Source of the DNA: Puniceibacterium sp. IMCC21224
Lineage (GTDB): Bacteria > Pseudomonadota > Alphaproteobacteria > Rhodobacterales > Rhodobacteraceae
Length of the DNA stretch: 64,000 nt
Reading direction: 5' to 3'
NCBI RefSeq assembly: GCF_001038505.1
Contig: NZ_LDPY01000001.1
Coordinates: forward strand, 3,038,001 to 3,102,000
Part shown: positions 17,495-26,689 of the stretch, piece by piece
Layout of the letters: each line of letters starts with the position of its first letter
How positions within the stretch are numbered: position 1 is the stretch's first letter
Made by a program: the position numbers and the translations under genes
Notes under the pieces: model-generated
Told to the model about the DNA's origin: nothing
The model's input: the letters and a program-made list of their open reading frames with translations, nothing else
Databases searched by the model: none

Positions 17495-18901
17495 ATGAAA
17501 AGTTTTCCGATGTTCATCCGCTGCGAAGGTCGGCGGATCGTCATTGCCGGTGGTGGCGAACAGGCGGCGCAAAAGGCGCGACTGATGCTCAAGACCGAAG
17601 GGCGGATCGTCCTGCTCGCGCCCTCGCTTGACCCCGAGTTGGCCGCGCTTGTTGCTGCCGACAAGGCCGATCACGACAGTGGCCCGGTGACGGCCGCAAG
17701 TTTCGCGGATGCCGCGATGTGTTTCATCGGCACCGGCTGCCCCGGGCTCGACGCGGCGCTGCATGCACTGGCCAAGTCGGCGGGCGCGTTGGTCAATGTC
17801 GTCGACCAGCCGGACCTGTGTGACATCACCACGCCATCGCTGGTGGACCGCGATCCCGTGGTCGTCGCCATCGGCACCGAAGGCACCGCCCCGGTTCTGG
17901 CGCGCCAGATCAAGACCGATATCGAGGCGATGCTGCCGCCGACGCTAGGCGGGTTTGCAGCACTCGCCGGTCGGCTGCGCAGTGCTGTTGCGGCCAAGGT
18001 GCCAAAGGCCGATCGTCGCGCCTTTTGGCGCTGGGTCTTTGCCGAAACGCCTCGCGCCACCTGGGTCCGCGGGGCCGAGCGTGAGGCGGCGAGCCTGCTC
18101 AAACATGCCATCGCAGCAGGTGGTGCGCCACGTGACACCGCCACAGTCGGTAGCATTGCACTGGTTGGCGCAGGCCCCGGCGCGCGCGATCTTCTGACCC
18201 TGCGCGCGGTGCAGCGCCTGCAAGAGGCGGATGTGATCTTTTACGACCGGCTGGTCGATCCCGACGTGCTGGAACTGGCGCGACGCGATGCGGAACGGGT
18301 GTTCGTGGGCAAGGTCGTGGGTGCTTCGGCCTGGCCGCAGGAACGAATCGACGCGGTGATCGTGGCGGCTGCCAAGGCTGGCAAACGGGTCGTGCGGTTG
18401 AAATCCGGCGATCCGATGATCTATGGCCGTGCCACAGAAGAGATGGCCGCGGCCGACGCCAACGGCATTGAGATCGAAGTTGTACCGGGGATCACCGCCG
18501 CATCCGCCGCCGCAGCCGCGCTGCACCGATCCCTGACCGAACGCGGGCAGACCGACACCCTGGTCTTTGCCACCGGCGCCTGCCGCGCGGGTGATCCGCA
18601 GCCCGACTGGGGCCGTCACGCCCGCGAGGGCACGACGCTGGCCTATTATATGGCCGTTGGTGCCGCGTCCGAGGTGCAGGCCAGTATCCTTGCCTCTGGG
18701 GTCGGTCCGCAGGCCGAGGTTCACATCGCCGCCAGCGTCAGCACCCCGCGTCAGCAACTGGTCAGTTGCACGCTTGGGACGTTGCCCGCCACATTGACAG
18801 CCCACGCGATCCGCGGACAGGCGGTGTTGCTGGTACGTGTGCCCAAAGCCCTGGCTGCGCCGGTCCATGTGATGCCCCGCGCGCTGCGCGTCGCGGTCTG
18901 A
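17495..18901 (+). CDS. cysG: Siroheme synthase (uroporphyrinogen-III methyltransferase / precorrin-2 dehydrogenase)
   Basis: 468 residues, the length of E. coli CysG. The N-terminal NAD-dependent precorrin-2 dehydrogenase/ferrochelatase domain (VIAGGGEQAAQKARLML; VVDQPDLCDITTPSLVDRDPV) is followed by the SAM methyltransferase domain (LVGAGPGARDLLTLRAVQ ~225, VVRLKSGDPMIYGRA ~310, VPGITAASAAAA). It makes siroheme from uroporphyrinogen III for NirB. It lies 25 bases after the TrpD-like gene, with an RBS-like AAGGAG at 17480-17485, and ends the nitrate cluster. Confidence 0.96.
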   Translation: MKSFPMFIRCEGRRIVIAGGGEQAAQKARLMLKTEGRIVLLAPSLDPELAALVAADKADHDSGPVTAASFADAAMCFIGTGCPGLDAALHALAKSAGALVNVVDQPDLCDITTPSLVDRDPVVVAIGTEGTAPVLARQIKTDIEAMLPPTLGGFAALAGRLRSAVAAKVPKADRRAFWRWVFAETPRATWVRGAEREAASLLKHAIAAGGAPRDTATVGSIALVGAGPGARDLLTLRAVQRLQEADVIFYDRLVDPDVLELARRDAERVFVGKVVGASAWPQERIDAVIVAAAKAGKRVVRLKSGDPMIYGRATEEMAAADANGIEIEVVPGITAASAAAAALHRSLTERGQTDTLVFATGACRAGDPQPDWGRHAREGTTLAYYMAVGAASEVQASILASGVGPQAEVHIAASVSTPRQQLVSCTLGTLPATLTAHAIRGQAVLLVRVPKALAAPVHVMPRALRVAV

Positions 18902-19112
18902 TACCCGCGACAATTGCGAGGTCCGCCAGCAGCACCCCCTGCCAGAAGCCGAGGATCACACCTCGGGGCATAAGAGCGACAATCACGATTCACATCTGTC
19001 CGCATACTGGGCGATCTGGGCTGTGGTACCCGCTGTTCTGGCGAAGCTGGGAACGGCTATAAGGAAAACCGGATATGTCTTGGTCCAGCGGCATCCCCGT
19101 GCTGCGTTGACT

Positions 19113-19228
19113 GTGCAGGTGTCTAGGGTTCCGCCGTCGAAACGATGGGTCAGGTTCAAGAGATACCGCCGATGGGGCTAATTCCCCATTGGTACACGGC
19201 CGGACAAAATCTCAGGAGAGTACTGCAC
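19113..19228 (+). promoter_or_regulatory. Guanidine-I (ykkC) riboswitch
   Basis: The closing stem P1 is GTGCAG (19113-19118) with CTGCAC (19223-19228). Inside are the conserved blocks of the class in order: CTAGGGTTCCG (19123-19133), a GGT-AAGAGA block at 19159-19173 (class consensus is close to GGTCCGAGAGA), a GC stem with ATGGGG/CCCCAT (19172-19189), ACACGG and GGACAAAA...GGAGA (19194-19218). This class binds free guanidinium and turns on guanidine transport and degradation genes. It sits 78 bases before the remains of a guanidine transporter gene, which supports the identification. Confidence 0.92.
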
Positions 19229-19306
19229 CGGTCTGGCCTGCTCTCTTACGTTCCGCACGGCGCCCGGCTTACAGGATCATAGCGGGACTAGTCTGAGGGG
19301 AAGACC

Positions 19307-19650
19307 ATGTTCCAAACCGAAACTCATCTCAACTCTGGCACTGGGGGCGGCGCTGTTGTCCGCACCGGCCGCGATGGCGCAAGGAAAGACCGACTTCACG
19401 TGGCGTGGTCGATTTATGTCGGCTGGATGCCGTGGGCCTGTCCGAAGGCGACCTTGACGCGGTGATCAACACCTCGGACGCCGATATGATCGCGCCCTTG
19501 CCACCGATGACGTGCAGGCGATGGTGACGTGGAACCCGCTCGTTTCAACCATGATGGAGGATCCGGCCGCCAATCTGCTGTTCGACAGCGCCGACATCCC
19601 CGGCGAGATCATCGACCTGATGGTGGTGAACACCAATACGCTGGCGGCCA
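19307..19650 (+). pseudogene. Guanidine/urea-type ABC transporter substrate-binding protein, remnant
   Basis: The ATG at 19307 begins a signal-peptide-bearing TauA-like binding protein, but the frame breaks at once: the sequence STLALGAALLSAPAAMAQGKTDF is readable only in the +1 frame, then VAWSIYVGWMPW in another. A large deletion then joins WMPW directly to the late segment GLSEGDLDAVINTSDADMIA, followed by one more frame change into DVQAMVTWNPLVSTMMEDPAANLLFDS...VVNTNTLAA. At least three frame breaks and an internal loss of most of the protein are visible. The rest of the transporter (ATPase, permease) is absent. Confidence 0.85.
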
Positions 19651-20107
19651 AGGTCGCGCGCGAACGCAACACCAACATCATCACCATGTCCGATATGGAA
19701 AAGATGGGCGTCGACAAGACCGCCGAAATGGCGCTGGAAATAGCCTGGGACGGGGGCGATATGGTGTATTTGTCCTTTGACATCGACAGCATCGACTGCG
19801 GCTTTGTTCCCGGCACCGGCTGGCCCGAACCCGGCGGCGTCCTCCCGCGCGAATCCTTGGCCCAGGCGTCCGAAGTCGCGGCCGAGGGTATATGCGGGTC
19901 GAGGTGTCGCCGCCCTATGACCAGTCCGAGGTCACGGCCCTGATGGGGACCCGCGTCATCGTCGATGTGCTGGGCGCGATGGTATCGAACGGCACGCTGG
20001 GCAAACATCGAAAACACATCGACAAACCGGTCAGCATCCCGATGGGCGACGATGACGAGGCGCGCGATGGCAAGCGCTGGACCACCCGACCAAAGGTGCG
20101 CGACTGA
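19651..20107 (+). pseudogene. Guanidine hydrolase (arginase/ureohydrolase family), C-terminal remnant
   Basis: Fused in frame to the binding-protein fragment, it contains only the second half of a ureohydrolase: NTNIITMSDMEKMG, then the metal-binding SFDIDSID and GFVPGTGWPEPGG, which are characteristic of the guanidine hydrolase (GdmH) branch. After AAEGICG the frame changes; the family C-terminus VEVSPPYDQSEVTALMGTRV...HIDKPVSIP continues in another frame to the stop at 20107. The N-terminal half with the first metal ligands is missing, so it cannot be active. The riboswitch upstream supports guanidine rather than agmatine as the former substrate. Confidence 0.85.
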
Positions 20108-20538
20108 TGCCGCATGATCATCATCACCATGACCACCCCCATCCCCACGATCATAACCATCCGCAGGACTCGGACCATTTACACAGTCACATGCATCGAC
20201 ACGACCACGCGGCGGAATTGCAGATCCTTTCGGCGCAGTTCATCGACGGCTTCACGCAGGCGCGGGACAAGATGTCTTACCTGCGTCTGGCCGGTGTCCC
20301 GCTCGAAAAGCCGGGGCGCGCCGGGGGGCTGTCTCTCAAACTGGTGGATGTAAAGCTGACCACCGAATGGCAGGTCGGCACCGCATCGCCATCCTTTGGG
20401 TCGCGGGAATTGTCCTATCTGCCCTATCCCGGCGGAATGGTGACGGAGCGTACCAACATGGATCTGGTCTATGTTTCGCTCGACGAAAAGCAGATGATCG
20501 ATATCCGCCAGTTTCTTTCGGGCCGCGACGTTCCCTGA
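20107..20538 (+). CDS. His-rich protein of the guanidine locus, putative nickel-binding
   Basis: 143 residues. The first 34 residues hold 16 His with Asp and Pro (MPHDHHHHDHPHPHDHNHP...), a typical metal-storage or delivery tail; the remaining ~105 residues are a compact, soluble domain (SYLRLAGVPLEKPGRAGGLSLKLVDVKLTTEWQVG...) that I do not recognise. The ATG overlaps the guanidinase remnant stop by one base, so the gene was co-translated with it. Guanidine hydrolases need nickel, so a nickel chaperone role is inferred. The reading frame is intact although its partners are broken. A weak hairpin with a T run (20636-20657) lies downstream. Confidence 0.75.
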   Translation: MPHDHHHHDHPHPHDHNHPQDSDHLHSHMHRHDHAAELQILSAQFIDGFTQARDKMSYLRLAGVPLEKPGRAGGLSLKLVDVKLTTEWQVGTASPSFGSRELSYLPYPGGMVTERTNMDLVYVSLDEKQMIDIRQFLSGRDVP

Positions 20539-20767
20539 CAGCCGCGCGTCTCTTTGCGCTGCAACGGTCGATTGCAAGTCCAGCGTCCTGCGAAGCGCCT
20601 TCTGCCGCCCGCCTGCCCGACATGACGCAAGTTTGAGCGACGGGTCGCGGGTTTTTTGTCGGTCGCGGTCACTTTTCAGCTAGCTTGCGCAGAATTTACA
20701 CCGTCCGCCGCTGCTGTTCAGATAAAGCGGGTACCATAGCGGCTAAATTGCGGAAACCTAAGCGGGT

Positions 20768-21937
20768 ATGGGAATGCTGAAACAGATCATTCTGGGTCTC
20801 ATCGTTATTGCAGGAACGATTGCTGTCTGGGTCACTTATGTGCCCTCGGCCGCGGGTTGGCTTGATCGTGTCGGCCTGCTCGACGCGCTTGGCATCGATA
20901 TGGCCGAAGCCGCGCAAAGCGACGGCGCGACCCAGCAACGCGGTGGTGGCGGGGCGACGCAAGTGATTGCCGTCGCCGTGACGCAGGGCGTGCTGAACGA
21001 CCGTATCACCGCCGTGGGCGACGGGCGCGCCCTGCGGTCTGTCACCGTGCGCCCCAAAGTGACAGGCACCATCACCCGGATTGGTTTCGACGCCGGTGCC
21101 CATGTCACCGAGGGCGCGGTCATGATGGCGCTGGATGACGAGGCCGAGCAAATCGCGCTGGAACGCGCGCGGCTGATGCAGGTTGATGCCCAAGAGGATG
21201 TCGACCGCCTGTCGGCCCTGGGTAATTCCGGTGCCGTCACAGCGGTGCGCATCCGCGAGGCGCAACTGGCCCTGCGCACCGCCGAGCTTGAGCTGCGCCA
21301 GGCCGAATTTGACCTCGACCGGCGCGAGATCCGCGCCCCGATCAGTGGCTGGATCGGTATTCTTGAGGTTGATGAGGGCGATCGCGTCAGCGCGCAGGAT
21401 GCGCTGGCCGTGATTACCGACCGGTCGCAGATCCTGATTGATTTTCACGTGCCGGAACGGGTTATCGGCCAGATCACCCCCGGCATGACGGTGACACTGG
21501 CACCTCTGGCCAACCGATCGCAAACCATGGAGGGAGAGATCAGCGCGCTTGACAACATCGTCGACCGGGCCAGTCGCACCCTGCGGATTCAGGCGCGGAT
21601 CGCCAATGCCAACGACCGGCTGCGGGCGGGAATGGCCTTTTCCGTGCTGCTGCGGTTCGCGGGCGAAAGCTATCCGTCGATCAACCCGTTATCGGTACAA
21701 TGGTCGTCGGACGGGTCATATGTCTGGGCGGTGCGCGACGGCAAGGCGGTGCGCGTGCCCATCGTGATCCGCCAGCGCAACAGCGATTCCGTACTGGTCG
21801 AGGGTGCGCTTGCCCTCGGCGATCTGGTGGTGACCGAAGGCGTGCAATCGCTGCGCCCCGGCACTGAGGTCAGCGTTGCAGGTCAGGACGCGCCAGAAGG
21901 CGCAAGCGCCGCGGTGACCGACCGCCGAAACGGCTAA
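20768..21937 (+). CDS. RND efflux periplasmic adaptor subunit
   Basis: 389 residues. A single N-terminal membrane anchor (KQIILGLIVIAGTIAVWVTYV) and no lipobox; then lipoyl-like halves (TVRPKVTGTITRIGFDAGAHV and REIRAPISGWIGILEVDEGDRV) flanking a helical hairpin (~115-175), and beta-barrel/membrane-proximal domains. It links the inner membrane pump to an outer membrane channel, which is not encoded here. The pump gene follows after 10 bases. Confidence 0.92.
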   Translation: MGMLKQIILGLIVIAGTIAVWVTYVPSAAGWLDRVGLLDALGIDMAEAAQSDGATQQRGGGGATQVIAVAVTQGVLNDRITAVGDGRALRSVTVRPKVTGTITRIGFDAGAHVTEGAVMMALDDEAEQIALERARLMQVDAQEDVDRLSALGNSGAVTAVRIREAQLALRTAELELRQAEFDLDRREIRAPISGWIGILEVDEGDRVSAQDALAVITDRSQILIDFHVPERVIGQITPGMTVTLAPLANRSQTMEGEISALDNIVDRASRTLRIQARIANANDRLRAGMAFSVLLRFAGESYPSINPLSVQWSSDGSYVWAVRDGKAVRVPIVIRQRNSDSVLVEGALALGDLVVTEGVQSLRPGTEVSVAGQDAPEGASAAVTDRRNG

Positions 21938-21947
21938 GGATCGCAAC

Positions 21948-24900
21948 ATGTCTGAGACGCCAACCGCCCCCAAAACCACTGGAACCGCGCTATTTGTGCA
22001 GCGTCCGATTCTGGCCTTTGTCCTCAACGCGCTGATTGTGATTGCCGGGTTAGCTGCTCTGTTCGGGGTCGAGATCCGCGAACTCCCGGATGTGGACCGG
22101 CCAGTGATCACCGTCACGACGCGGTTCGACGGTGCCTCGGCGGAAACAGTGGATCAGGAAATCACTTCGCGGGTCGAAGGTGCCGTGGGCCGGGTCGCCG
22201 GGGTGCGCAGTCTGTCATCGAATTCACGCTTTGGCCGCAGCCGGGTGACACTGGAATTTGACGACAACGTCGATCTGGACGTGGCCGCGACCGACACCCG
22301 CGACGCTGTCGCGCGCATTGCCAACAATCTGCCGGACGATTCCGATCAACCCGAGATCGTCAAGGCCGACGCCAACGCCCAGCCCGTGGTGCGGGTGGCC
22401 GTAACCTCGGCCCGGCGTTCACCACAAGAGCTGACGCAGATCGTGCGCGAGCGGGTCGAGGATCGGATGATTTCGATCAACGGCGTAGCCGATCTGCAAA
22501 TCTACGGCGATCGCGAACCGATCTTTCGCGTCGATATCAACCAGATGGAGCTGGCCAGCCGGGGCCTGACCCTTGCTGATCTGCGCAGCGCACTGGGCAC
22601 CATCGCCTATGACGCCCCGGCCGGCGATCTAACCGGGGACCGCCAGACACTGAACGTGCGCACCACGGCGACGATCACCACACCCGCCGCGTTCGAGGCG
22701 CTGAGGATCGCCGACAACGTAATCCTGGGCGATATCGCCTCGGTGACGCTTGGCCCTGCCCCGAACGAGACGCTGTTGCGCGCCAATGGCGAAACCGGTC
22801 TGGGGCTTGGCGTGATCCGACAGGCGACGTCGAACACCCTCGAAATCTCGGCCGCCGTTCACGAGGTGGTCAAAGAGCTGGACCAGAGCCTGCCCGATGA
22901 CGTGAACATCTTTGTCACATCGGATGATGCCGTGTTTATCAACGGCTCGATCGAAGAAGTGCTCAAGACACTGGGGCTGGCCATCGCCATCGTTGTAGTG
23001 GTGATCTTTGTGTTTCTGCGCGACGTGAATGCGACACTGATCCCGACGCTGACCCTGCCGGTGGCGTTGATCGGCACGCTGGCGGCAATCTATTTGGCTG
23101 GGTTTTCGGTCAACATTCTGACGCTGCTGGCGCTGGTGCTGGCCACCGGCATGGTGGTTGATGACGCCATCGTTGTGCTGGAAAACATCGTCCGCCGCCG
23201 ATCCGAGGGGATGGGACCACGCGCCGCCGCCGTGCTGGGGACGCAGCAGGTGTTCTTTGCTGTTGTGACCACGACTGCGACGCTGGCAGCAGTGTTCATC
23301 CCACTGTCGTTTCTGCCGGGACAGGCGGGTGGTTTGTTCCGTGAGTTCGGCTTTACCCTCGCAATTGCGGTGATGATTTCGTCCGTGGTGGCGCTGACTC
23401 TCTGCCCGGTTCTGGCCAGCAAACTGTTGAAAGAACAGAAAAAGGACCCGCGCGGGCCGATGGTTTGGCTCGGCAATCGGCTGGGCGATCTTTATGCCAC
23501 GACGTTGCGGTGGGCGCTGTCGGTGCCACTGGTGATCGTGCTGGCTGCCGGGCTGTTTGCCGTGACGGCTGTGTTCGTCGCGGGCGGCATCCGGCAGGAG
23601 CTGACCCCGCCCGAGGATCGCGCCGTGGCGCTGCTGCGGGTGTCAGCACCGCAGGGCGTATCGCTGAACTACACCACCTCTAAAATGGCCGAAATCGAAG
23701 CCACGCTGCAACCATTGGTCGAAAGTGGCGAGATCACCAACGTCTTTTCGATCACCGGCTTTGGCTCTGGCAACTCGGGCTTTATGGTCATGTCGCTGGC
23801 CCGCTGGGATCAGCGCGACCGCGCACAGTCCGAGATTGTGGCCGAGATCAACGGCAAGCTGCGCAACATCATCGGCGTGCGCGCCTTTGCCATCCAGCCC
23901 AATTCACTGGGCATTCGCGGCGCCGGACGTGGCCTGACCTTTGCCATCACCGGCGACAGCTATGACCAGCTGGCCGAGGTTTCCGAGCGGCTGGTGGCAA
24001 AGATGCAGGAAAACCCCGCGATGGGTCAGGTCCGGCTGGAATACGAGACCACGCAGCCGCAATTGTTTATCGAGATTGACCGCACCCGCGCATCCGATCT
24101 GGGCATCGACATCAGCGGCCTGGGCGACGCGTTGCGCGCGGTTCTGGACGGGCGCAGCGTCGGCACGGTGTTTGTCGCGGATCAGAGTTATGATGTGCAA
24201 ATGCTGTCGACCACGGACCCGGTGAACGACCCCGGCGATCTGGAGAATATATTTGTCCGCGCACAAGGCGGGCAGATGGTGCCGATGTCGACCTTTGTGT
24301 CGCTCGAAGAGCGCGCCATCGCCCCCGAACTGAACCGCGAAGGACAAGGGCGCGCGGTCGAAATTTCCGCTGGACTGACACCGCAGCTGGCGCTGGGGGA
24401 CGCGCTGTCGCAGGTCGAGGCACTGGCCAGCGACATTCTGGCCGAAGAGAACCGCATCGTCCCCCTAGCCGAAGCTGCAACGCTAGACGAGACCGCCAAC
24501 GGCCTGTTGCTGACCTTTGGTTTTGCAATCCTCGTGGTGTTTCTGGTTCTGTCGGCACAATTCGAGAGCTTTATTTCCGCGATCGTGGTCATGGCGACCG
24601 TGCCGCTGGGGCTGGCCTGCGCGGCTTTTGCGCTGGTGTTTTCGGGGCTAAGCCTGAACGTATACAGCCAGATCGGGCTGGTCATGCTGATCGGAATCAT
24701 GGCCAAGAATGGCATTCTGATCGTCGAATTTGCCAACCAGCTGCGGGACAATGGGGCATCGGTCGCTGACGCGATATTTGACGCCTCTACCGTGCGGCTG
24801 CGACCAGTGATGATGACAATGATTTCAACCGTGTTGGGGGGCGTGCCGCTGATCCTGTCGTCGGGCGCCGGGGCCGAAGCGCGCGAGGCGCTGGGATGGG

Positions 24901-25046
24901 TCATCGTGGGTGGGCTGGGGCTCGCGACGCTCTCGACACTGTATCTGACGCCGGTGGCCTATCTGCTGCTGGCCGGCCTCTCGGCGCCCAAGGCCGAAGA
25001 ACAGGCGCGTCTGGTGCGAGAGCTGCAAGAGGCCGAAACCATCTGA
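21948..25046 (+). CDS. RND family efflux permease (AcrB-type)
   Basis: 1032 residues, the usual size, with 12 expected membrane spans and two large periplasmic loops. The proton-relay Asp pair is present in TM4 (GMVVDDAIVVLENIVRR). N-terminal FVQRPILAFVLNALIVIAGL and late repeat LVMLIGIMAKNGILIVEFANQL are standard. It exports hydrophobic or drug-like substrates by proton exchange; specificity cannot be read from the sequence. It forms an operon with the adaptor gene. Confidence 0.95.
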   Translation: MSETPTAPKTTGTALFVQRPILAFVLNALIVIAGLAALFGVEIRELPDVDRPVITVTTRFDGASAETVDQEITSRVEGAVGRVAGVRSLSSNSRFGRSRVTLEFDDNVDLDVAATDTRDAVARIANNLPDDSDQPEIVKADANAQPVVRVAVTSARRSPQELTQIVRERVEDRMISINGVADLQIYGDREPIFRVDINQMELASRGLTLADLRSALGTIAYDAPAGDLTGDRQTLNVRTTATITTPAAFEALRIADNVILGDIASVTLGPAPNETLLRANGETGLGLGVIRQATSNTLEISAAVHEVVKELDQSLPDDVNIFVTSDDAVFINGSIEEVLKTLGLAIAIVVVVIFVFLRDVNATLIPTLTLPVALIGTLAAIYLAGFSVNILTLLALVLATGMVVDDAIVVLENIVRRRSEGMGPRAAAVLGTQQVFFAVVTTTATLAAVFIPLSFLPGQAGGLFREFGFTLAIAVMISSVVALTLCPVLASKLLKEQKKDPRGPMVWLGNRLGDLYATTLRWALSVPLVIVLAAGLFAVTAVFVAGGIRQELTPPEDRAVALLRVSAPQGVSLNYTTSKMAEIEATLQPLVESGEITNVFSITGFGSGNSGFMVMSLARWDQRDRAQSEIVAEINGKLRNIIGVRAFAIQPNSLGIRGAGRGLTFAITGDSYDQLAEVSERLVAKMQENPAMGQVRLEYETTQPQLFIEIDRTRASDLGIDISGLGDALRAVLDGRSVGTVFVADQSYDVQMLSTTDPVNDPGDLENIFVRAQGGQMVPMSTFVSLEERAIAPELNREGQGRAVEISAGLTPQLALGDALSQVEALASDILAEENRIVPLAEAATLDETANGLLLTFGFAILVVFLVLSAQFESFISAIVVMATVPLGLACAAFALVFSGLSLNVYSQIGLVMLIGIMAKNGILIVEFANQLRDNGASVADAIFDASTVRLRPVMMTMISTVLGGVPLILSSGAGAEAREALGWVIVGGLGLATLSTLYLTPVAYLLLAGLSAPKAEEQARLVRELQEAETI

Positions 25047-25314
25047 AACCGGTGATCCGCACCATCAGAACATCAACGCACCGGAATTGATCACCCATCT
25101 CGGGTCGATACTGCACCGCGTGGGGTCACGGGCCATCAACACTTCAGGTCAGTCGCCAGATTGCCAACAACACCGCTGTTCGTCCCTCGCCCAGCCCGTT
25201 CGCGAAATCAGCAGAATCAACTATTGCGGCACCATCGACGCCGGCGGACAGGGGGATCGTCCACCTTCGGCTTGGAATGAAACTGTCGCTATTCACGTGT
25301 GACAACGACGGTGC

Positions 25315-26523
25315 CTAGTTCAGAACCACTGGCAAGTTGATCGGTCCGCGAAAGCCAAAGCCGCGCCAGACCACATCCCCGGCCTCCGCCAACCGCATGT
25401 TGGGAAAGCGATCAAAAATCATTGGCAACATCACCTCGCCGACGGCGCGGCGGGCGACATGGGTGCCCTGACAGAAATGCGGGCCGTTGCCAAAGGCCTG
25501 ATGCGGCGCCTTGGCGCGGTAGACGTTGAACGTCTCACCATCCTCATAGATATCTTCATCGCGGTTCGATGAGGCCTGTATCGTCATCACCGTGTCCCCT
25601 TTGGGGATCAGGCAGCCGCGGATTTCGGTATCTTCGGTCACTAGCCGCGATGACGCCTGAATCGGCGCAACCCAGCGCACCCCCTCTTCAAAGGCGCGGG
25701 TCCAGTCTGCGTTGGCTTTGACCTCTTCCAGCTGGTCCGGGTTGGTCAGCAGCCCGTACAGGATCGTACACAGCGCATCACGCGGTTCGTTGATCCCGCC
25801 GCCAATCGCAATCTTGAGGTTGGCATGCATCTGCGACACCGGAATCGGATCCTCGGCGTTTAGCATCACCGAAAAGGCGCTGCTGTTGGGTTCGGCGCGA
25901 TGGCGGTCATGCAGGCTGTCAAACAGCGCATTCATCACGCCGTTGGCCTGATCCGAGCGCACGAACGGTTCTGGATCCCAGCCAAAATTGCCGGCCGCAT
26001 CAATCAGGATCTGCGACCAATCCTCCATCTGCCGATCTGTCGCTTCTTCAATCCCCAGCAGAACCGCCAGACCGCGGGCCGCATAGGGCGCGGCAAGCGC
26101 ACCAAACAGGTCCACCACCTCACCGCGCGGCAGACGGTCGAGATAGGCCGAGGCCACCTCGTGATAGCGCGGGATCCATTCGTTTTTGATCGTCCTGGCA
26201 CTAAAGGCCGGTGCCATGGCATTGCGTTCGCGCAGATGTTCCGCCCCGTCCTTGCGCATCAGCGTGTGAGCATTAAAGGCGCGTTTCATCGGCGTGTTAG
26301 GATCATCCGAACTGAAAAGCACGGGATTGTCTTTGACCATCTTGGTATCTTCGGCCTTGGTCAGCAGGGTGCGGCCAACCGACTGCACTCGCAACACCGG
26401 GCTTTGCGCCCGCAGACGGCGGTAGATCGTATACGGATCCGTTACCAGCTGGTCGATGGTGATCGCGGTATCAAGAGGGGCAAGAAGGCTGACTGACATA
26501 GCGCGTATCCCGGGTTTGATCAT
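25315..26523 (-). CDS. Cytochrome P450
   Basis: 402 residues, a soluble bacterial class I size. The heme-binding loop FGNGPHFCQG (Cys ~353), the ExxR motif in FEEGVRW (~282) and the I-helix region KIAIGGGINEPRDA are visible; the usual acid-Thr pair of the I-helix is replaced by Glu-Pro-Arg, so proton delivery may be unusual. Substrate is unknown and no ferredoxin partner is adjacent. The first Met may be MSVSLLAPLD, 8 residues in. It is divergent from a GntR regulator that may control it. Confidence 0.93.
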   Translation of the reverse strand: MIKPGIRAMSVSLLAPLDTAITIDQLVTDPYTIYRRLRAQSPVLRVQSVGRTLLTKAEDTKMVKDNPVLFSSDDPNTPMKRAFNAHTLMRKDGAEHLRERNAMAPAFSARTIKNEWIPRYHEVASAYLDRLPRGEVVDLFGALAAPYAARGLAVLLGIEEATDRQMEDWSQILIDAAGNFGWDPEPFVRSDQANGVMNALFDSLHDRHRAEPNSSAFSVMLNAEDPIPVSQMHANLKIAIGGGINEPRDALCTILYGLLTNPDQLEEVKANADWTRAFEEGVRWVAPIQASSRLVTEDTEIRGCLIPKGDTVMTIQASSNRDEDIYEDGETFNVYRAKAPHQAFGNGPHFCQGTHVARRAVGEVMLPMIFDRFPNMRLAEAGDVVWRGFGFRGPINLPVVLN

Positions 26524-26652
26524 GATAACACTCTAGGTCATTCCAGAAATCCGGTATTTTGTCGACATGAATTTGTCGATCTGCGCGAAATCAGGGGACA
26601 ATCAGCGTTAAACTGACTAATATCAACCTAAAAGAGGTGATCGTTCCTCCCA

Positions 26653-26662
26653 TTGTATACAA
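26653..26662. promoter_or_regulatory. Operator TTGTATACAA for a GntR/FCD regulator
   Basis: A perfect 10-base palindrome that fits the TnGTnnACnA-type site of FadR/FCD regulators. It lies between the P450 gene and the divergent GntR gene, 27 bases before the TTG start at 26690, so autoregulation and P450 control are both plausible. Confidence 0.6.
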
Positions 26663-26689
26663 ATTTTGCCCTTAACCGCGAGAGGTCCC

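Noticed and set aside
19512..19943. 143-codon frame over the guanidine remnant as a real gene
   Set aside because: It is a fusion of a binding-protein piece and half an enzyme with a frameshifted end; an ordinary protein is not expected.
25047..25314. Region between the RND pump and the P450 gene
   Set aside because: Searched on both strands; no gene, RNA or convincing terminator was seen.
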